A program made the translations under genes and the position numbers. A stretch of DNA of 64,000 bases from Deltaproteobacteria bacterium (GTDB lineage Bacteria > Desulfobacterota > Desulfobulbia > Desulfobulbales > SURF-16): positions 186,001 through 250,000 of the forward strand of contig JACRCD010000039.1 of the NCBI GenBank assembly GCA_016219175.1, read 5' to 3'. Positions 26,493-36,258 of the stretch are shown piece by piece. The first letter of the stretch is position 1. The number at the start of each line of letters is the position of its first letter. Below the pieces are notes generated by a model. That model was given only the letters and a program-made list of their open reading frames with translations. It was not told the origin of the DNA and searched no databases.

Positions 26493-27943
26493 CTAAAAAT
26501 CCAGTGGGCTTTTTGCTTCTTTCACTGTCTTACTTGGTACACAGTGAGTATAAATCATCGTCGTTCTCACATCGGTATGGCCAAGCATTGTCTGGATTGT
26601 ACGAATATCATAGTTGGCCTGTAAAAGATGGGCGTAGCATAGCTGTGTCGAAAAGTATGCGATTTAACTCGTTTGGTTAATTTGGCTCGTCTTACGGCTT
26701 GTTTCAGAGCAAGTTGGACATGCGATTCGTGTAAATGATGCCGTCTGCGCTCTTTTGTGCCGGGTATCGGCGGCAGATCTTTCTGTGGAAAAAACCATTG
26801 CCAAATAAATTCCTTGGCAGCAAGAGGATACTTCTTTTCGAGAGAGTCGATGAGGAATGTTCCCGTATAACTTGCTGCAAGGTCTTTGTCATGAAGTTTG
26901 CTGACAAAATCCAGCTGGGTCTTAATTTTGGGAATAAGTTTTTGCGGGAGAGTAACAGCCCGATCCTTATCGCCTTTGCCGTGTACCGTAAGAATTCCAT
27001 CATCGAGGTTAAAATTTTGCACTCGAAGGCTGACACACTCAAAGAGGCGAAGGCCACATCCATAGAGCAGGCTTATGACAATATCGAAGGGATATTCGAA
27101 ATGTTGCAAAATCGAATCAATTTCATGGCGGGAAAGAACGACAGGAATATACTTTGACTTTTTGGCACGGGGTATATCGCGTTGATCGCCGAAGTCTTTT
27201 TTAAGGACATGCCTGAAAAGGAATAGCAATGCATTGAATGCCTGATTTTGGGTTGAGGAGGCAACACGGCATTGAACAGCTAAATAAGTGAGGTATTCCT
27301 TTACATCTAAGGATGAAAGCTCATCCGGTTGTTTATCATTCAGATAGCGCTGAAATTTGCGTCCCCAATCGGCGTATGTTTTTAGTGTTTTTCTGGAGTA
27401 ATGCCTGATCTTGATCTCTGCGACAAGTTTCTCAATTGCTTGGTCCCATGCAACCGATTTCGTTTTTTCCAGACATCGCCATTCGTTATATCGTTTACCA
27501 CCTGGCGTGCCATAAGATGATGGAAATGGTTCTATAGTGGCTGCTGACTGCATGACTGGGTGGCGAGTACTTGCAACAATAGCGATATTGTTATCGTGTT
27601 GCTTGATTTGCCGACTCCCAGGAGAGGCAGGTGACGGCGGATTCACTTCATCGGACCCTGGAAGTGGAGGAATTTTCAGCTTTTGTGATTCAAAATATAG
27701 AGAAATCGCATGAGCAGCCTGACTACATTGCTGCTCGGTTTGCTTTTTAGATTTCAGCTTTTCAATGAATAAGCGAACCTGCTCGGATTTAGCTTCAGGA
27801 GGGTGATATTTTCCAGAAAAATCAAAAAAATATCGAAGCCATTTCCTATAATGAACATGTGTGGCTTTATTGGCCACTCGTTTTATTAAGACTTCGTTGA
27901 ATTGGGCTAACACATTCCCTGGAATCGGCAGCATGTCCTTCAA
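26493..27943 (-). pseudogene. intI: Integron integrase IntI-like, frameshifted
   Basis: Tyrosine recombinase of the integron type, about 483 aa if the frame is restored. It has an extra N-terminal region (1-150), a core-binding domain (about 160-250) and a catalytic domain: Arg299 in YGCGLRLFE, GKGDKDR and HTFRHSYAT at 429-437. The IntI-specific insertion is clear (EFIWQWFFP then RRRHHLHESHVQLALKQAVRR). Near 26631 the frame is lost: the ORF runs into unrelated residues and stops at 26567. The true end, [14 protein letters not shown] with the catalytic Tyr, is in another frame to 26493. A 1-nt loss or 2-nt gain would explain it. Its 3' end faces the cassettes, a reverse arrangement known from some chromosomal integrons. 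Confidence 0.85.
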
Positions 27944-28234
27944 GTAATCGACATTGAGAGGGGGGGGAGGGAGTAAGATCTTCTCTTTTCAAATCCGCTC
28001 TACATCTCAGTGAATTACGGTAGCTGTTTCCAGCTGATATTGCAAGATTTTCTTCATCCGTCTGTGGATATTTTGACAGGTATCCTGTAACCTTGGGTTA
28101 ATAGTTATTATCTTCCTGGAGAAAATCCCTGTTATGCTAATTCCTGCGTGTAACCCCTCCATCTGGAGGGGAATTGAGAAAAGATAGAGAAGGATTGCTT
28201 TTGGCAAGATCAATGTCTTTCCAAAACACTAATG

Positions 28235-28399
28235 TTGATGGCGTCGTAAAAAATTCGATCTACTGCGTTGTAGCGTATTTTTGTTCGTTCGGCATACTAC
28301 ATGTATAGCCTCACTCTCAAAAATACACTACGCCTTGTATATCGAATTTTGTTACTTAGCCATCCGGGCTTTGTCGCCGACTTTTTACGAGTTCATCAA
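28235..28399 (+). repeat. Dispersed 165-bp inverted-repeat element, full copy A
   Basis: Ends TTGATGGCGTCGTAAAAA (28235-28252) and TTTTTACGAGTTCATCAA (28382-28399) form 18-bp terminal inverted repeats with three mismatches. The interior (GTTGTAGCG... to ...CTACGCC) is also near-palindromic. No ORF. A second full copy lies in opposite orientation at 57580-57743 and fragments at 32675-32730 and 3000-3040. The flanks 27944-28234 and 28400-28531 hold no gene I can support. Confidence 0.85.
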
Positions 28400-28531
28400 T
28401 GTTGAGATGTTTCCTGATCAGGACGCTCTGAACTGAGTACTTTTTTTGCTTCGTAAAATTCCATGCGCACTTTCAGAATATTGTGGAAGATGGAAAGCAA
28501 GGGGCCGCATCTCCCGAAATTTGCTTTAATA

Positions 28532-28879
28532 CTAAACATCTTCGCTAACAATCGCCCTGACTCTTGCCAACGCGTCGCTAATTACATGTTGAGGGGCTTT
28601 TTCGGCAAACTGAACCCCTCTTTCTATAAAATCGATCATTTTCACTTGTTGACATAACACAACGCCTTGGACCTTCTTGCCATTAAGGGGAACCTCAAAA
28701 CCATGGCCTCTAACCCTGCTTGTAATCGGTGCAACCAAAGCCAGCATAATTTTTTTATTGAAAGGACTTGGAGAAAGTACAAGAGCAGGCCTCTTACCCA
28801 ATTGCTCATGCCCGGCCGCAGGATCAAAATTTGTCCATACAACATCGCCACGTTCTGGTATATACTTTTTCTTAACCAT
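28532..28879 (-). CDS. mazF: MazF/PemK-type mRNA interferase toxin
   Basis: 115 aa. Typical opening of the family: IPERGDVVWTNFDPAAGHEQLGKRPALVLS, split here into the RGDVVW and KRPALVLS signatures, then PITSRV and VVLCQQVKMIDF. MazF toxins cut mRNA at short sequence motifs when the antitoxin is lost. The gene overlaps the antitoxin by 1 nt, the usual order of antitoxin first. It lies beside the integron and could stabilise the accessory region. Confidence 0.9.
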   Translation of the reverse strand: MVKKKYIPERGDVVWTNFDPAAGHEQLGKRPALVLSPSPFNKKIMLALVAPITSRVRGHGFEVPLNGKKVQGVVLCQQVKMIDFIERGVQFAEKAPQHVISDALARVRAIVSEDV

Positions 28880-29139
28880 TACCAGGTTTCCCTACCAACA
28901 GGGTCAGTGTTCAGCCATTCTTGATCCTCTTTGGAGAGTTTCATTGAGCTCGGATTACACTGTCCAAGCAGTTCTTCGAGTTTATATTCCTTTTTTTTCG
29001 CAATTGGCGTGATAATGATTTTTCCGTTAACGGCCTCAACATCAACTTCTTGGTCAAGACGAAGGTCGACGGATTCAACGACGGCTTTCGGGATCCTCGT
29101 TGCCAAACTGTTACCCCATTTTTTAATTGTCATGAGCAT
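28879..29139 (-). CDS. mazE: MazE-type antitoxin (AbrB-like DNA-binding)
   Basis: 86 aa. The N-terminal swapped-hairpin domain is clear: TIKKWGNSLATRIPKAVVES, then LRLDQEVDVEAVNGKIIITP. The acidic C-terminus (EELLGQCNPSSMKLSKEDQEWLN) should wrap the toxin. ATG 29139 has GAGGTG 4 nt upstream; ATG 29133 is the alternative at better spacing. It likely represses its own promoter through the GTTTAAAC sites just upstream. Confidence 0.88.
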   Translation of the reverse strand: MLMTIKKWGNSLATRIPKAVVESVDLRLDQEVDVEAVNGKIIITPIAKKKEYKLEELLGQCNPSSMKLSKEDQEWLNTDPVGRETW

Positions 29140-29158
29140 AATTCACCTCTAATTTAAA

Positions 29159-29222
29159 GTTTAAACATTGTCTACACTTTAAATGTAACACCTTAAAAAC
29201 AATATTTCAACATTGTTTAAAC
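29159..29222 (-). promoter_or_regulatory. Candidate mazEF operators
   Basis: Two copies of the palindrome GTTTAAAC (29159-29166 and 29215-29222), each adjoining a CATTGT/ACATTGT hexamer, flank an AT-rich segment directly upstream of mazE. Their spacing (56 bp, about five helical turns) suits cooperative binding of antitoxin dimers. Confidence 0.5.
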
Positions 29223-29584
29223 ATTTTAACGTGAACGGACTTGTGAACCCATTTTTTTTTGGGGGGGGGTAAACTTCCAAAAGGTGCAGAGACAGCCAGA
29301 AAGGACAGGCAAGAACAATCAAGCAATTAAACGGCAGTTTGCCTGGTTACCGGCAATCGAGTTTCGATAGCAATCTGACCACTTTGAAGACAAAAATTTT
29401 GCAATAGTGATCCCATTGCCTCAAATTGAGATATTTCCATCGGCAATACTAATCGTTTCAGCAAAATCAAAACTTAACATTCTTCTTGACCATGTGGATG
29501 CCCGAACCGCAGGAATCTCTATTAACCAGTAAGCTAAATACGGACATTATGCGTGCTCTAACTCATGGTCTGTCCCGATTACTT
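29223..29584. other. Intergenic gap with a T9-G10 tract
   Basis: About 360 bp between mazE and the Fic gene. A homopolymer junction (a run of T followed by about ten G) lies near 29251-29270. The rest is AT-rich with no supported gene. A similar G-rich tract occurs near 27960-27972. Confidence 0.4.
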
Positions 29585-30727
29585 TTATTGCTTTCTTGTC
29601 ACCCCATCACCAGATTGCTCCAGTTCTTCTGCCGTGATCAGGCGGTAACTTGTACTTCGTCCCCCGCCCGGATTTTGAATCAGAATGTTGCGGGCGACGA
29701 GTTCCCGCATATCCCTAAGTGCGGTGTCGGAGGAGCATTTACCACACTTGGCATATTTCGATGTGGTCATGTGCCCCCTAAAATTGTCGAGCATGCGATT
29801 AATAATAAGGCGCTGTCGTTCATTCACCGGATCAGGATTAATCCGGTTCCACAGTTCCGCCTTAAAGAGAACCGGGGACAGTGTATCTTCAGCATTAACA
29901 ACAGCGCGCGAAAAGCAATTTAAAAACCAGGACAGCCAAGATGTAATATTGACACTGTTTTTTTGCTGTCTCTCAAGCTGTGTGTAATATGCTTTGCGTT
30001 CCTGCTCAATTTGTCTGGACATGGAATAGAAGCGACTGGACGTCCCATCTGCCCTTGCCAGAGCCATATCCGCAATTGCACGCGCAATCCGCCCATTGCC
30101 GTCTTCAAATGGGTGAATAGTGACAAACCATAAATGGGCAATAGCCGCTTTAAGCACAGGGTCAAGCTTCAGGTCAGTTTCAAACCATGAGAGAAACTTC
30201 GTCATTTGCGCATTAATCCTGGATGCTTCCGGCGCCTCATAATGCACCGTTTCATGCCCTATTGGACCAGACACAACCTGCATCGGGCCTGCTTCTGCCG
30301 GTCGCCAAGCACCAACGGTAATGCGGTGCATACCGCTTCGACCTGTCGGAAACAAAGCTGCATGCCAGTCGAACAGGCGTTCCGCGGTCAAAGCCTGGTC
30401 GAAGTTTTGTGTCGCATCCAGCATCATCTCAACAATGCCTTCAACATCGCGACCAACGGGCTTGTCGTTTTGTAGAGGAATACCTAATCTTCGAGCAATG
30501 GAAGATCGGACTTCATCAGTATCAAGTCTTTCGCCCTCTATGGCCGACGAGTTCACAACATCAGTTGTGAGGATATTCAGGCTGGCCTCCTGCCGGATCG
30601 GGAAACCTAACGCCTCCATCTTACCCAGTAAGCGTCCCTGCCGGTGACGAGCCTCGGCGAGCAATGACGCCAGGGCTTTATCGTCCCAGATGAAATTTGG
30701 CCAGTCTTTCTTTTCATAAATCCACAT
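29585..30727 (-). CDS. Fic-family protein (AMPylase/NMPylase), class II
   Basis: 380 aa. The active-site motif HPFEDGNGRIAR is complete at 205-216, so the protein should be catalytically competent to transfer AMP (or another NMP) to a protein side chain. An N-terminal inhibitory helix motif (S/T)xxxE(G/N) reads SSAIEGE at 60-66, marking class II Fic proteins that self-inhibit. The N-terminal 50 residues resemble the DUF4172-type extension. A C-terminal winged-helix-like segment (about 310-375, CSSDTALRDMRELVARNIL) may bind DNA. The target is unknown. A perfect 12-bp inverted repeat lies in the promoter. Confidence 0.9.
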   Translation of the reverse strand: MWIYEKKDWPNFIWDDKALASLLAEARHRQGRLLGKMEALGFPIRQEASLNILTTDVVNSSAIEGERLDTDEVRSSIARRLGIPLQNDKPVGRDVEGIVEMMLDATQNFDQALTAERLFDWHAALFPTGRSGMHRITVGAWRPAEAGPMQVVSGPIGHETVHYEAPEASRINAQMTKFLSWFETDLKLDPVLKAAIAHLWFVTIHPFEDGNGRIARAIADMALARADGTSSRFYSMSRQIEQERKAYYTQLERQQKNSVNITSWLSWFLNCFSRAVVNAEDTLSPVLFKAELWNRINPDPVNERQRLIINRMLDNFRGHMTTSKYAKCGKCSSDTALRDMRELVARNILIQNPGGGRSTSYRLITAEELEQSGDGVTRKQ

Positions 30728-30740
30728 GCATAATCTCCGT

Positions 30741-30800
30741 ATGATATGCGGTGATTATAGCGAGTATTTGCCGCAATGGCTATGCAAAACCGCATATCAT
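30741..30800 (-). promoter_or_regulatory. Inverted-repeat operator upstream of the Fic gene
   Basis: ATGATATGCGGT (30741-30752) and its exact complement ACCGCATATCAT (30789-30800), 36 bp apart, with the first arm 14 nt before the ATG at 30727. The winged-helix-like C-terminus of the Fic protein may bind it for autoregulation. Confidence 0.6.
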
Positions 30801-31441
30801 GCGGTGAATAGCAGCCTTAACCGCCACAAATGCTCTCCATTCCGGAGAACAAGGGGACGTTTTTGACTTTTTGCTAATTTCTTCCGATCGAGCGGGGAAA
30901 TCCAGTCTCGTTTACCATCCTCTGGCAGCGCTTTATGGCGCAATGGTTGATGCCACACCATATGTTTATTTATCTGATGATCCCACGAAGGCGGCTGACA
31001 TCAATGCCTCATAATCTCTGTTCCCATAAAAGATGTTGAGAATTATGACAGTCTGTTTTTCGTCATCCACTGTGGAAAGCGGACAACCGCGGGCGGAAAA
31101 GTTGACCGTCGGCGGCCCGTCTCATTCCCCTGTTGTTCTGTTATGTCAAATCGGGCTCTGCATCTCGTTGTTTGCGCAATTTCCTTTCTTATTGAAAATT
31201 TCCCGTACTTCCGGTACGGTACCGTATTCTCGGAACTTCACCTTTTGGTTTGATTTTTTTGGCGATTCTCCCTCTTTTTACCGGTCAATCTTCCAAGTAA
31301 CTTATTGAGCATGCAACCACGACGTCGTTCCTGGCAAGCAAGGCACGACATGGAATCTATTGGTTTTTCCGGGTTCCCGCTGTGGTTTAACCGTGTGCTC
31401 TGTGTTGAAAATGGATTTTTAAGGAGTTGTAAAAGAAAAAT
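30801..31441. other. Intergenic region before the carboxypeptidase gene
   Basis: About 640 bp of mixed composition. A segment near 30850 (AAGGGGACGTTTTTGACTTT) resembles ends of degraded insertion sequences; that is a weak impression. No ORF here has convincing coding character. AAGGAG at 31421-31426 serves the gene at 31442. Confidence 0.35.
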
Positions 31442-32575
31442 ATGAAACGTCTTACCCTTTGTGTACTTCTTTTAGTTTTGCTGCCGTCCGTTGCCATGGC
31501 TGCCCGTACTCCCTTAAAGGTTCTCTCCAAGGATCCTTTTGTTTCAGCCCTGGTGGTCGATGCCGAGAGCGGCAAAACCCTGTTTGAAGAAAACGCTGAT
31601 GCCCAGATCTATCCGGCCAGCGTGCTGAAGCTGATGAATCTCTATGTCATCCTTGACCGTGTCGAGCAGGGGGCGCTGAAACTGGACGAGATGGTGCAGG
31701 TGACTCCAGAGGCCGCCAAAACCGGGGGGTCCCAGGTTTATCTTGATCCCAAGGAACAATTTCCGGTGGAAGAACTCCTTTACGCCTTGATGGTGCAGTC
31801 CGCCAACGATGCCGCGGTTGCCCTGGCTACCCATATCGCCGGTTCCAAGGAGGGGTTCATCGCCCTGATGAATCAGAAGGCGCAGGAATTGGGGATGAAT
31901 AATTCCCATTTTAACTCCGTGCATGGTCTGCCGCCCTCCGAAGGACAACAGCCGGATGTCACCACGGCCCGTGATCTCGCCATTCTCTGCCGCGAGCTGG
32001 CGAAACGTCCCGAAGCCCTGAAGTACACCTCCACCCAGACCAGGGGCTTTCGCGACGATAAATTCATCATGCACAACCACAACAAACTGCTGACCCGGGT
32101 TCCCGGTTGTGACGGTTTCAAAACCGGCTATTACGAGGCGGCCGGCTTTTCCATCGCCGCCACGGCCAAGAAAGGCGGGGTGCGGATTATCACCCTGGTC
32201 ATGGGCAGCAAGGACCGCAAGGTGCGCGATGCCAAGGCCGCGGAATTACTGGCCAAGGGCTTCAGCCTCGTACCGCCTCAACCGGAGGTGGCAACAGCAA
32301 AGCCCGCAGCTCCGCCGCCGCTGCGGACGGCAACTGTTGCGGGCGCCGACACCTCGGCCCCGCCTGCTTCGGAAGCTAAAACAGAACCGGCAACAGATGC
32401 GCAACAGGGATCAATGATGACTCCCGCAGTCAAGGAAAGTGACAGCGGCTGGGGCAAAATGTTTATCGGGGTGGGAATCGGATTTCTTCTCTGCCTCGGC
32501 TTTTTTGTCGTAAGCGGGATTCTGAAGAAAAACCGTACCAGTCGCGCCTGTTCCAAACACAAAAACAACGACTGA
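31442..32575 (+). CDS. D-alanyl-D-alanine carboxypeptidase (PBP5/6, peptidase S11)
   Basis: Trims the terminal D-Ala of peptidoglycan pentapeptides in the periplasm. 377 aa. Signal peptide to about residue 21 (VLLPSVAMAA). All three active-site boxes are present: SxxK as ASVLK (Ser60, Lys63), SxN at 120-122 and KTG at 227-229. The usual PBP5 C-terminal beta domain and amphipathic helix are missing; instead there is a Pro/Ala/Thr-rich linker (about 280-330), a membrane helix (about 343-362) and a basic tail. It is therefore anchored by a real transmembrane segment. Confidence 0.93.
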   Translation: MKRLTLCVLLLVLLPSVAMAARTPLKVLSKDPFVSALVVDAESGKTLFEENADAQIYPASVLKLMNLYVILDRVEQGALKLDEMVQVTPEAAKTGGSQVYLDPKEQFPVEELLYALMVQSANDAAVALATHIAGSKEGFIALMNQKAQELGMNNSHFNSVHGLPPSEGQQPDVTTARDLAILCRELAKRPEALKYTSTQTRGFRDDKFIMHNHNKLLTRVPGCDGFKTGYYEAAGFSIAATAKKGGVRIITLVMGSKDRKVRDAKAAELLAKGFSLVPPQPEVATAKPAAPPPLRTATVAGADTSAPPASEAKTEPATDAQQGSMMTPAVKESDSGWGKMFIGVGIGFLLCLGFFVVSGILKKNRTSRACSKHKNND

Positions 32576-32674
32576 TCATCGCTGGTTGCGCTTGCGAGAC
32601 CCTGACCTTTTCGAGGGCGGGGTCGATAGCCGGAGTCTCATTCGGAGGCATCAGCGGGGTAAGTGCGGCAGATC

Positions 32675-32730
32675 AAATTTTGCTACGTAGCCATCCGGGC
32701 TTTGTCGCCGACTTTTTACGAGTTCATCAA
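32675..32730 (+). repeat. Fragment of the dispersed 165-bp element
   Basis: 56 bp match the right third of the copy at 28235-28399 (AGCCATCCGGGCTTTGTCGC through GTTCATCAA) almost exactly; the left part is absent. The surrounding 32576-32822 has no gene. Confidence 0.75.
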
Positions 32731-32822
32731 ATTTTAAATCACGGTAAGCAGAAAACAGGCATCCTCGAACCAGGAAAGAAAGTCTGACCCTGCTGATTTG
32801 GGGCCGCGCTGGGTGGGGGTGT

Positions 32823-35800
32823 TCAGCGTGACTCCGTGGCCATTATCTTTTTTCTGCCGTCCAGCACCTTGCGGACAATTGCGGCCAGCTCTTTGCGCAC
32901 GACCGGTTTCAAGATAAAGGCGTTGATGCCGGCCTCTTTGATTTCTGTCTCGGAAAAACCCGTATTGTACCCCGTGCAGAGAAGAATGGGGAGATCCGGT
33001 CTGATTTTGCGGATCTCCCGCGCCAGATCCAACCCCGTCATGCGCGGCATGGTATAATCAGTGATAACCAGATCAACCTCTTCCGCATGCTGCCGGAAAT
33101 AGCCGAGCGCCTCCCGGCTGTCTGTTTTGCCGGCCACTTTGTAGCCGAGTAATTGCAGCATCTGCTCGGCAATGTCGACGATAAATTCCTCGTCATCAAC
33201 GAAAATGATATGTTCAGTCCCGCCGGGTATCTTTTCGTCTTCTTTCTTCTCCCGGTCTTTCCGGCCGGCATGCACCGGCAGATAAACCATGAAGGAGCTG
33301 CCCTTGCCCGGTTCGCTGTGCACGGTAACGGCCCCCCCGAGGTTGCGCACGATTCCGTGCACCACGGAGAGTCCCATGCCTGTTCCTTCCCCCTCTCCCT
33401 TGGTGGTGAAGAAAGGATCAAATATCCTCTCTTTGACCTCGGGCGTCATGCCATGGCCGGTATCGCTCACTGTCAACCTCACAAACTGGCCTGGCTTGAT
33501 TTCCGGGTGGATCCGGGCGAAATCCTGATCAAGCTCAACCGAAATGAGGGAGATGTCAAGTTCCCCCCCGGCCTTGCGCATGGCATGGCCGGCATTGGTG
33601 CAAAGATTCATGACAAGCTGATGAAGGCTGGTCGGATCGGCCAGCACGGACTCGTCGGACAGAAAATTGGACCGTATGGAGATGGTTGTCGGCAGGGAGG
33701 CCTCAAGCAGCTTGATGGTCTCCTTGGCAATAATCTTCAGTTGAATGGGTTGCGGCTTGATGGCCGTCTGCCGGCTGAAGGTGAGAATCTGTTTCACGAG
33801 ATCCCTGGCCCGTCCGGCCGCCTCGAGTATCTTGCCGAGGCATTTGTAGGCATTTTCGGTTTCCGGGATTTGCAGCTTGGCAATCTCGGTAAAACCGAAA
33901 ATGGCTGAAAGAATATTATTGAAATCGTGGGCAATGCCGCCTGCCAATGTGCCGATTGCCTCCATTTTCTGGCTCTGCCTGAACATCTTTTCAACCTTGA
34001 TCTGCTCGGTTACGTCACGTTTGACAAAGACATAGCCCATATAATTGCCAGTGGGGTCGAAAATAGGAGAAACCGTGGCATCGGCCTCAATGGCTATGTC
34101 ATCCTTTCTTCTGGTGGTGACCCTGCCCCTCCATACCTCGCCGGCCCGGATCGTGGCCCACATCTCTTTGTCGGCTTGATCCTCCTGGTGATACTGTAAG
34201 GATGAGTAGAGCATGCCGATGGCCTCGGCCCGCAAATAGCCGGTAATTTTCTCAAAAGCCGGGTTGGCGTATTCAATGACGCCTTCGTTATCGGTGATGA
34301 CGATCTCCTCGGCGGTCTGTTCCAGGGCCGAGGCCTGACGGGTCAGCTGTTTTTCCGTGCGGATGCGGTCGCTGATATCCCTGACAATAGCCTGAATAAA
34401 GGTTTTATCCGCCAAGTCAACGGCGCTGAGGCTCACCTCCACCTCAAAAAGGGCGCCGCCACACCGTTGATGGGTCCAGCGGAAAAACTGGGGCTTGCCG
34501 GCCAGCGCCCGCCTGTTGTTTTCACGTACCTTTTCTTCGGAATTACTGCCATCAGGCTGGATGGGTGGGGAAAAACGGCCAGGGCTTTGGCCGAGCATTT
34601 GTTCCCGGCCGCAGGCAAACATCTTCAGGGCTTGTTGGTTGCAGTCGATGAAAAGATCATTTTGGACAATCATGATGGCATCACTGGCAGAGTCAAACAG
34701 GGCGCGATACCGGCTTTCATTTTCCGCCAGCGCAGCCATGACCCGGTTTCGTTCAGCCACCATGCGGTTTACCGATTCAGCCAGCATCTGAAATTCAATA
34801 AAGTCCAGGGACCTGCTGTCAAGTTCCGTTGTTTCGAGCGCGGCTCTGTGAAAGAAGGAGTTGAGGGTGGCGAAATTGTTTTTTGTTTTCCTGCTGATGG
34901 TGCGGGCGATTAAAAAAGAGGCGACAAGCAGACAGGCAAACAGAATGAAGGTTACGGCAATATTTTCCCGCAGGCGAATAACCATGGCTTCTTTTTCCAT
35001 GGCCAGGGATTTCTCGATGTCATCGAGGTATTCTCCGGCGCACACGTACCATTGCCATTCGTCGACGCCCATGACATAGCTGGTTTTCAAGGCCTCCCTG
35101 GAACCCAGGATTTTCGGGGCCAGGTAATAAATATAACCGCCGTCCGCCCTGGCCAGATCAATCAACTGCTGAACTACCCGCTCCGTGCCGGGGTCATGGC
35201 TGGAAAGCAGCTGTTCCCCCTTGCCGGGACCCGCCAGGCCGAAACCGTCCCACTGGCCGGCGAATATATGGCCTTCCCGGCCAAAACGGATCTGTTCGAT
35301 GCGGTCAAGCACCTCCTGTTTGATGTCCGCTTCCATGTCGTCATAATATTCCCCGGTGCCGATGAACCAGTCAAAGGGGGCAAAATATTTAATATAGGAA
35401 ATCTTCCGGAAATCTTTATCCGGTATCAGGGGTTTGCCCCACCTGTAAGCATAAAAACCTTCGCCCTGCCGCCGGATAAGCTCAATCATATCCTTAAAAA
35501 CATAGGCGCCGTTCGCATCCTGGAGCTCCAGCAGATTTTTGCCCTCAAGCTCCGGCTTGTCGGGGAAGAGCTGGTCAACACCCGCCAGCGACATGGCAAA
35601 ATAATAGCCCCGCCCCTTATTGAAACGTAAAGCGCGCATTGCTTCACGCACCATGGCCTGTATCTCGTCCAGGCTTTTTTCGGCCTTATTGGTTGCATGG
35701 ATATGTGTGGCAAGGGCATGGACCTCCAGGACATGGGATTTGATGCTCTCCCGCACGCGCCCCTCTGTCTGGGACTTTTTGAAACGGATGTGATCAACGA

Positions 35801-35993
35801 CAATCTCGACCTGTTGTTTCAGTTCAGCCTTGCGGGCATTGAGCTGCACAGCCCGCATTTGCTCAGCCTGCCTGTTGAAAGAGGAATATTCGTGAAAAAC
35901 CCATAGTGTGCCGAGAAGTCCGATGGAAATGACGACCAGGAGACTCATATTGAGGAAAAGGGTGCGGGAAAAGCTCTTGGAAATTGACTTCAT
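32823..35993 (-). CDS. Hybrid sensor histidine kinase (double Cache-like, PAS-PAS, HisKA, HATPase, receiver)
   Basis: 1056 aa. Order: membrane helix near 12-32; periplasmic Cache region to about 345, with two related segments (GRGYYFAMSLAG... YFAPFDWFIGTGEYYDD and YIYYLAPK... EWQWYVCAGEYLDDIEKS); second helix about 350-372; two PAS domains (about 435-555 and 560-680); HisKA with GGIAHDFNNILSAI; an ATPase with N box MNLCTNAGHAM and GTGMGLSVVHGI; and a C-terminal receiver with phospho-acceptor Asp in VITDYTMP (about 979). No separate output protein is adjacent, so a partner encoded elsewhere is likely. The Cache pair suggests sensing of a small extracellular ligand. Confidence 0.92.
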   Translation of the reverse strand: MKSISKSFSRTLFLNMSLLVVISIGLLGTLWVFHEYSSFNRQAEQMRAVQLNARKAELKQQVEIVVDHIRFKKSQTEGRVRESIKSHVLEVHALATHIHATNKAEKSLDEIQAMVREAMRALRFNKGRGYYFAMSLAGVDQLFPDKPELEGKNLLELQDANGAYVFKDMIELIRRQGEGFYAYRWGKPLIPDKDFRKISYIKYFAPFDWFIGTGEYYDDMEADIKQEVLDRIEQIRFGREGHIFAGQWDGFGLAGPGKGEQLLSSHDPGTERVVQQLIDLARADGGYIYYLAPKILGSREALKTSYVMGVDEWQWYVCAGEYLDDIEKSLAMEKEAMVIRLRENIAVTFILFACLLVASFLIARTISRKTKNNFATLNSFFHRAALETTELDSRSLDFIEFQMLAESVNRMVAERNRVMAALAENESRYRALFDSASDAIMIVQNDLFIDCNQQALKMFACGREQMLGQSPGRFSPPIQPDGSNSEEKVRENNRRALAGKPQFFRWTHQRCGGALFEVEVSLSAVDLADKTFIQAIVRDISDRIRTEKQLTRQASALEQTAEEIVITDNEGVIEYANPAFEKITGYLRAEAIGMLYSSLQYHQEDQADKEMWATIRAGEVWRGRVTTRRKDDIAIEADATVSPIFDPTGNYMGYVFVKRDVTEQIKVEKMFRQSQKMEAIGTLAGGIAHDFNNILSAIFGFTEIAKLQIPETENAYKCLGKILEAAGRARDLVKQILTFSRQTAIKPQPIQLKIIAKETIKLLEASLPTTISIRSNFLSDESVLADPTSLHQLVMNLCTNAGHAMRKAGGELDISLISVELDQDFARIHPEIKPGQFVRLTVSDTGHGMTPEVKERIFDPFFTTKGEGEGTGMGLSVVHGIVRNLGGAVTVHSEPGKGSSFMVYLPVHAGRKDREKKEDEKIPGGTEHIIFVDDEEFIVDIAEQMLQLLGYKVAGKTDSREALGYFRQHAEEVDLVITDYTMPRMTGLDLAREIRKIRPDLPILLCTGYNTGFSETEIKEAGINAFILKPVVRKELAAIVRKVLDGRKKIMATESR

Positions 35994-36258
35994 AAGGGAA
36001 GCTCATTGCCATTTGCCGTGCTTTCAGGGTTGAAGAAAGGTTTTCACCTTCCGTTATATAATGGGGCAAAGATGCATGTCAATGGCAGACTCGATGGCGG
36101 CGGGCAGACCGGGAACTCAAGAAGAGGGCTTATGCCAATTCTAAATTATTGGTATAATTTTGCCCCCGTCAGGCGAGGATTGAACTGAATCGGCGGCGGG
36201 GCGCGGCTTCTTTGAGGCGGTTGCGGCGCTGGGAGGGTTGAAGGGAAGACCCTGAGGA

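Noticed and set aside
28070-28090. LexA-like CTGT...ACAG box upstream of the integrase
   Set aside because: The half-sites are 10 nt apart instead of 8, so SOS control as in some intI genes cannot be claimed.
28007-28213. 68-codon minus-strand frame upstream of the integrase
   Set aside because: AT-rich, no ribosome-binding site and no recognisable motif.
31033-31308. 91-codon frame before the carboxypeptidase gene
   Set aside because: No ribosome-binding site, composition unlike nearby genes, and no motif.
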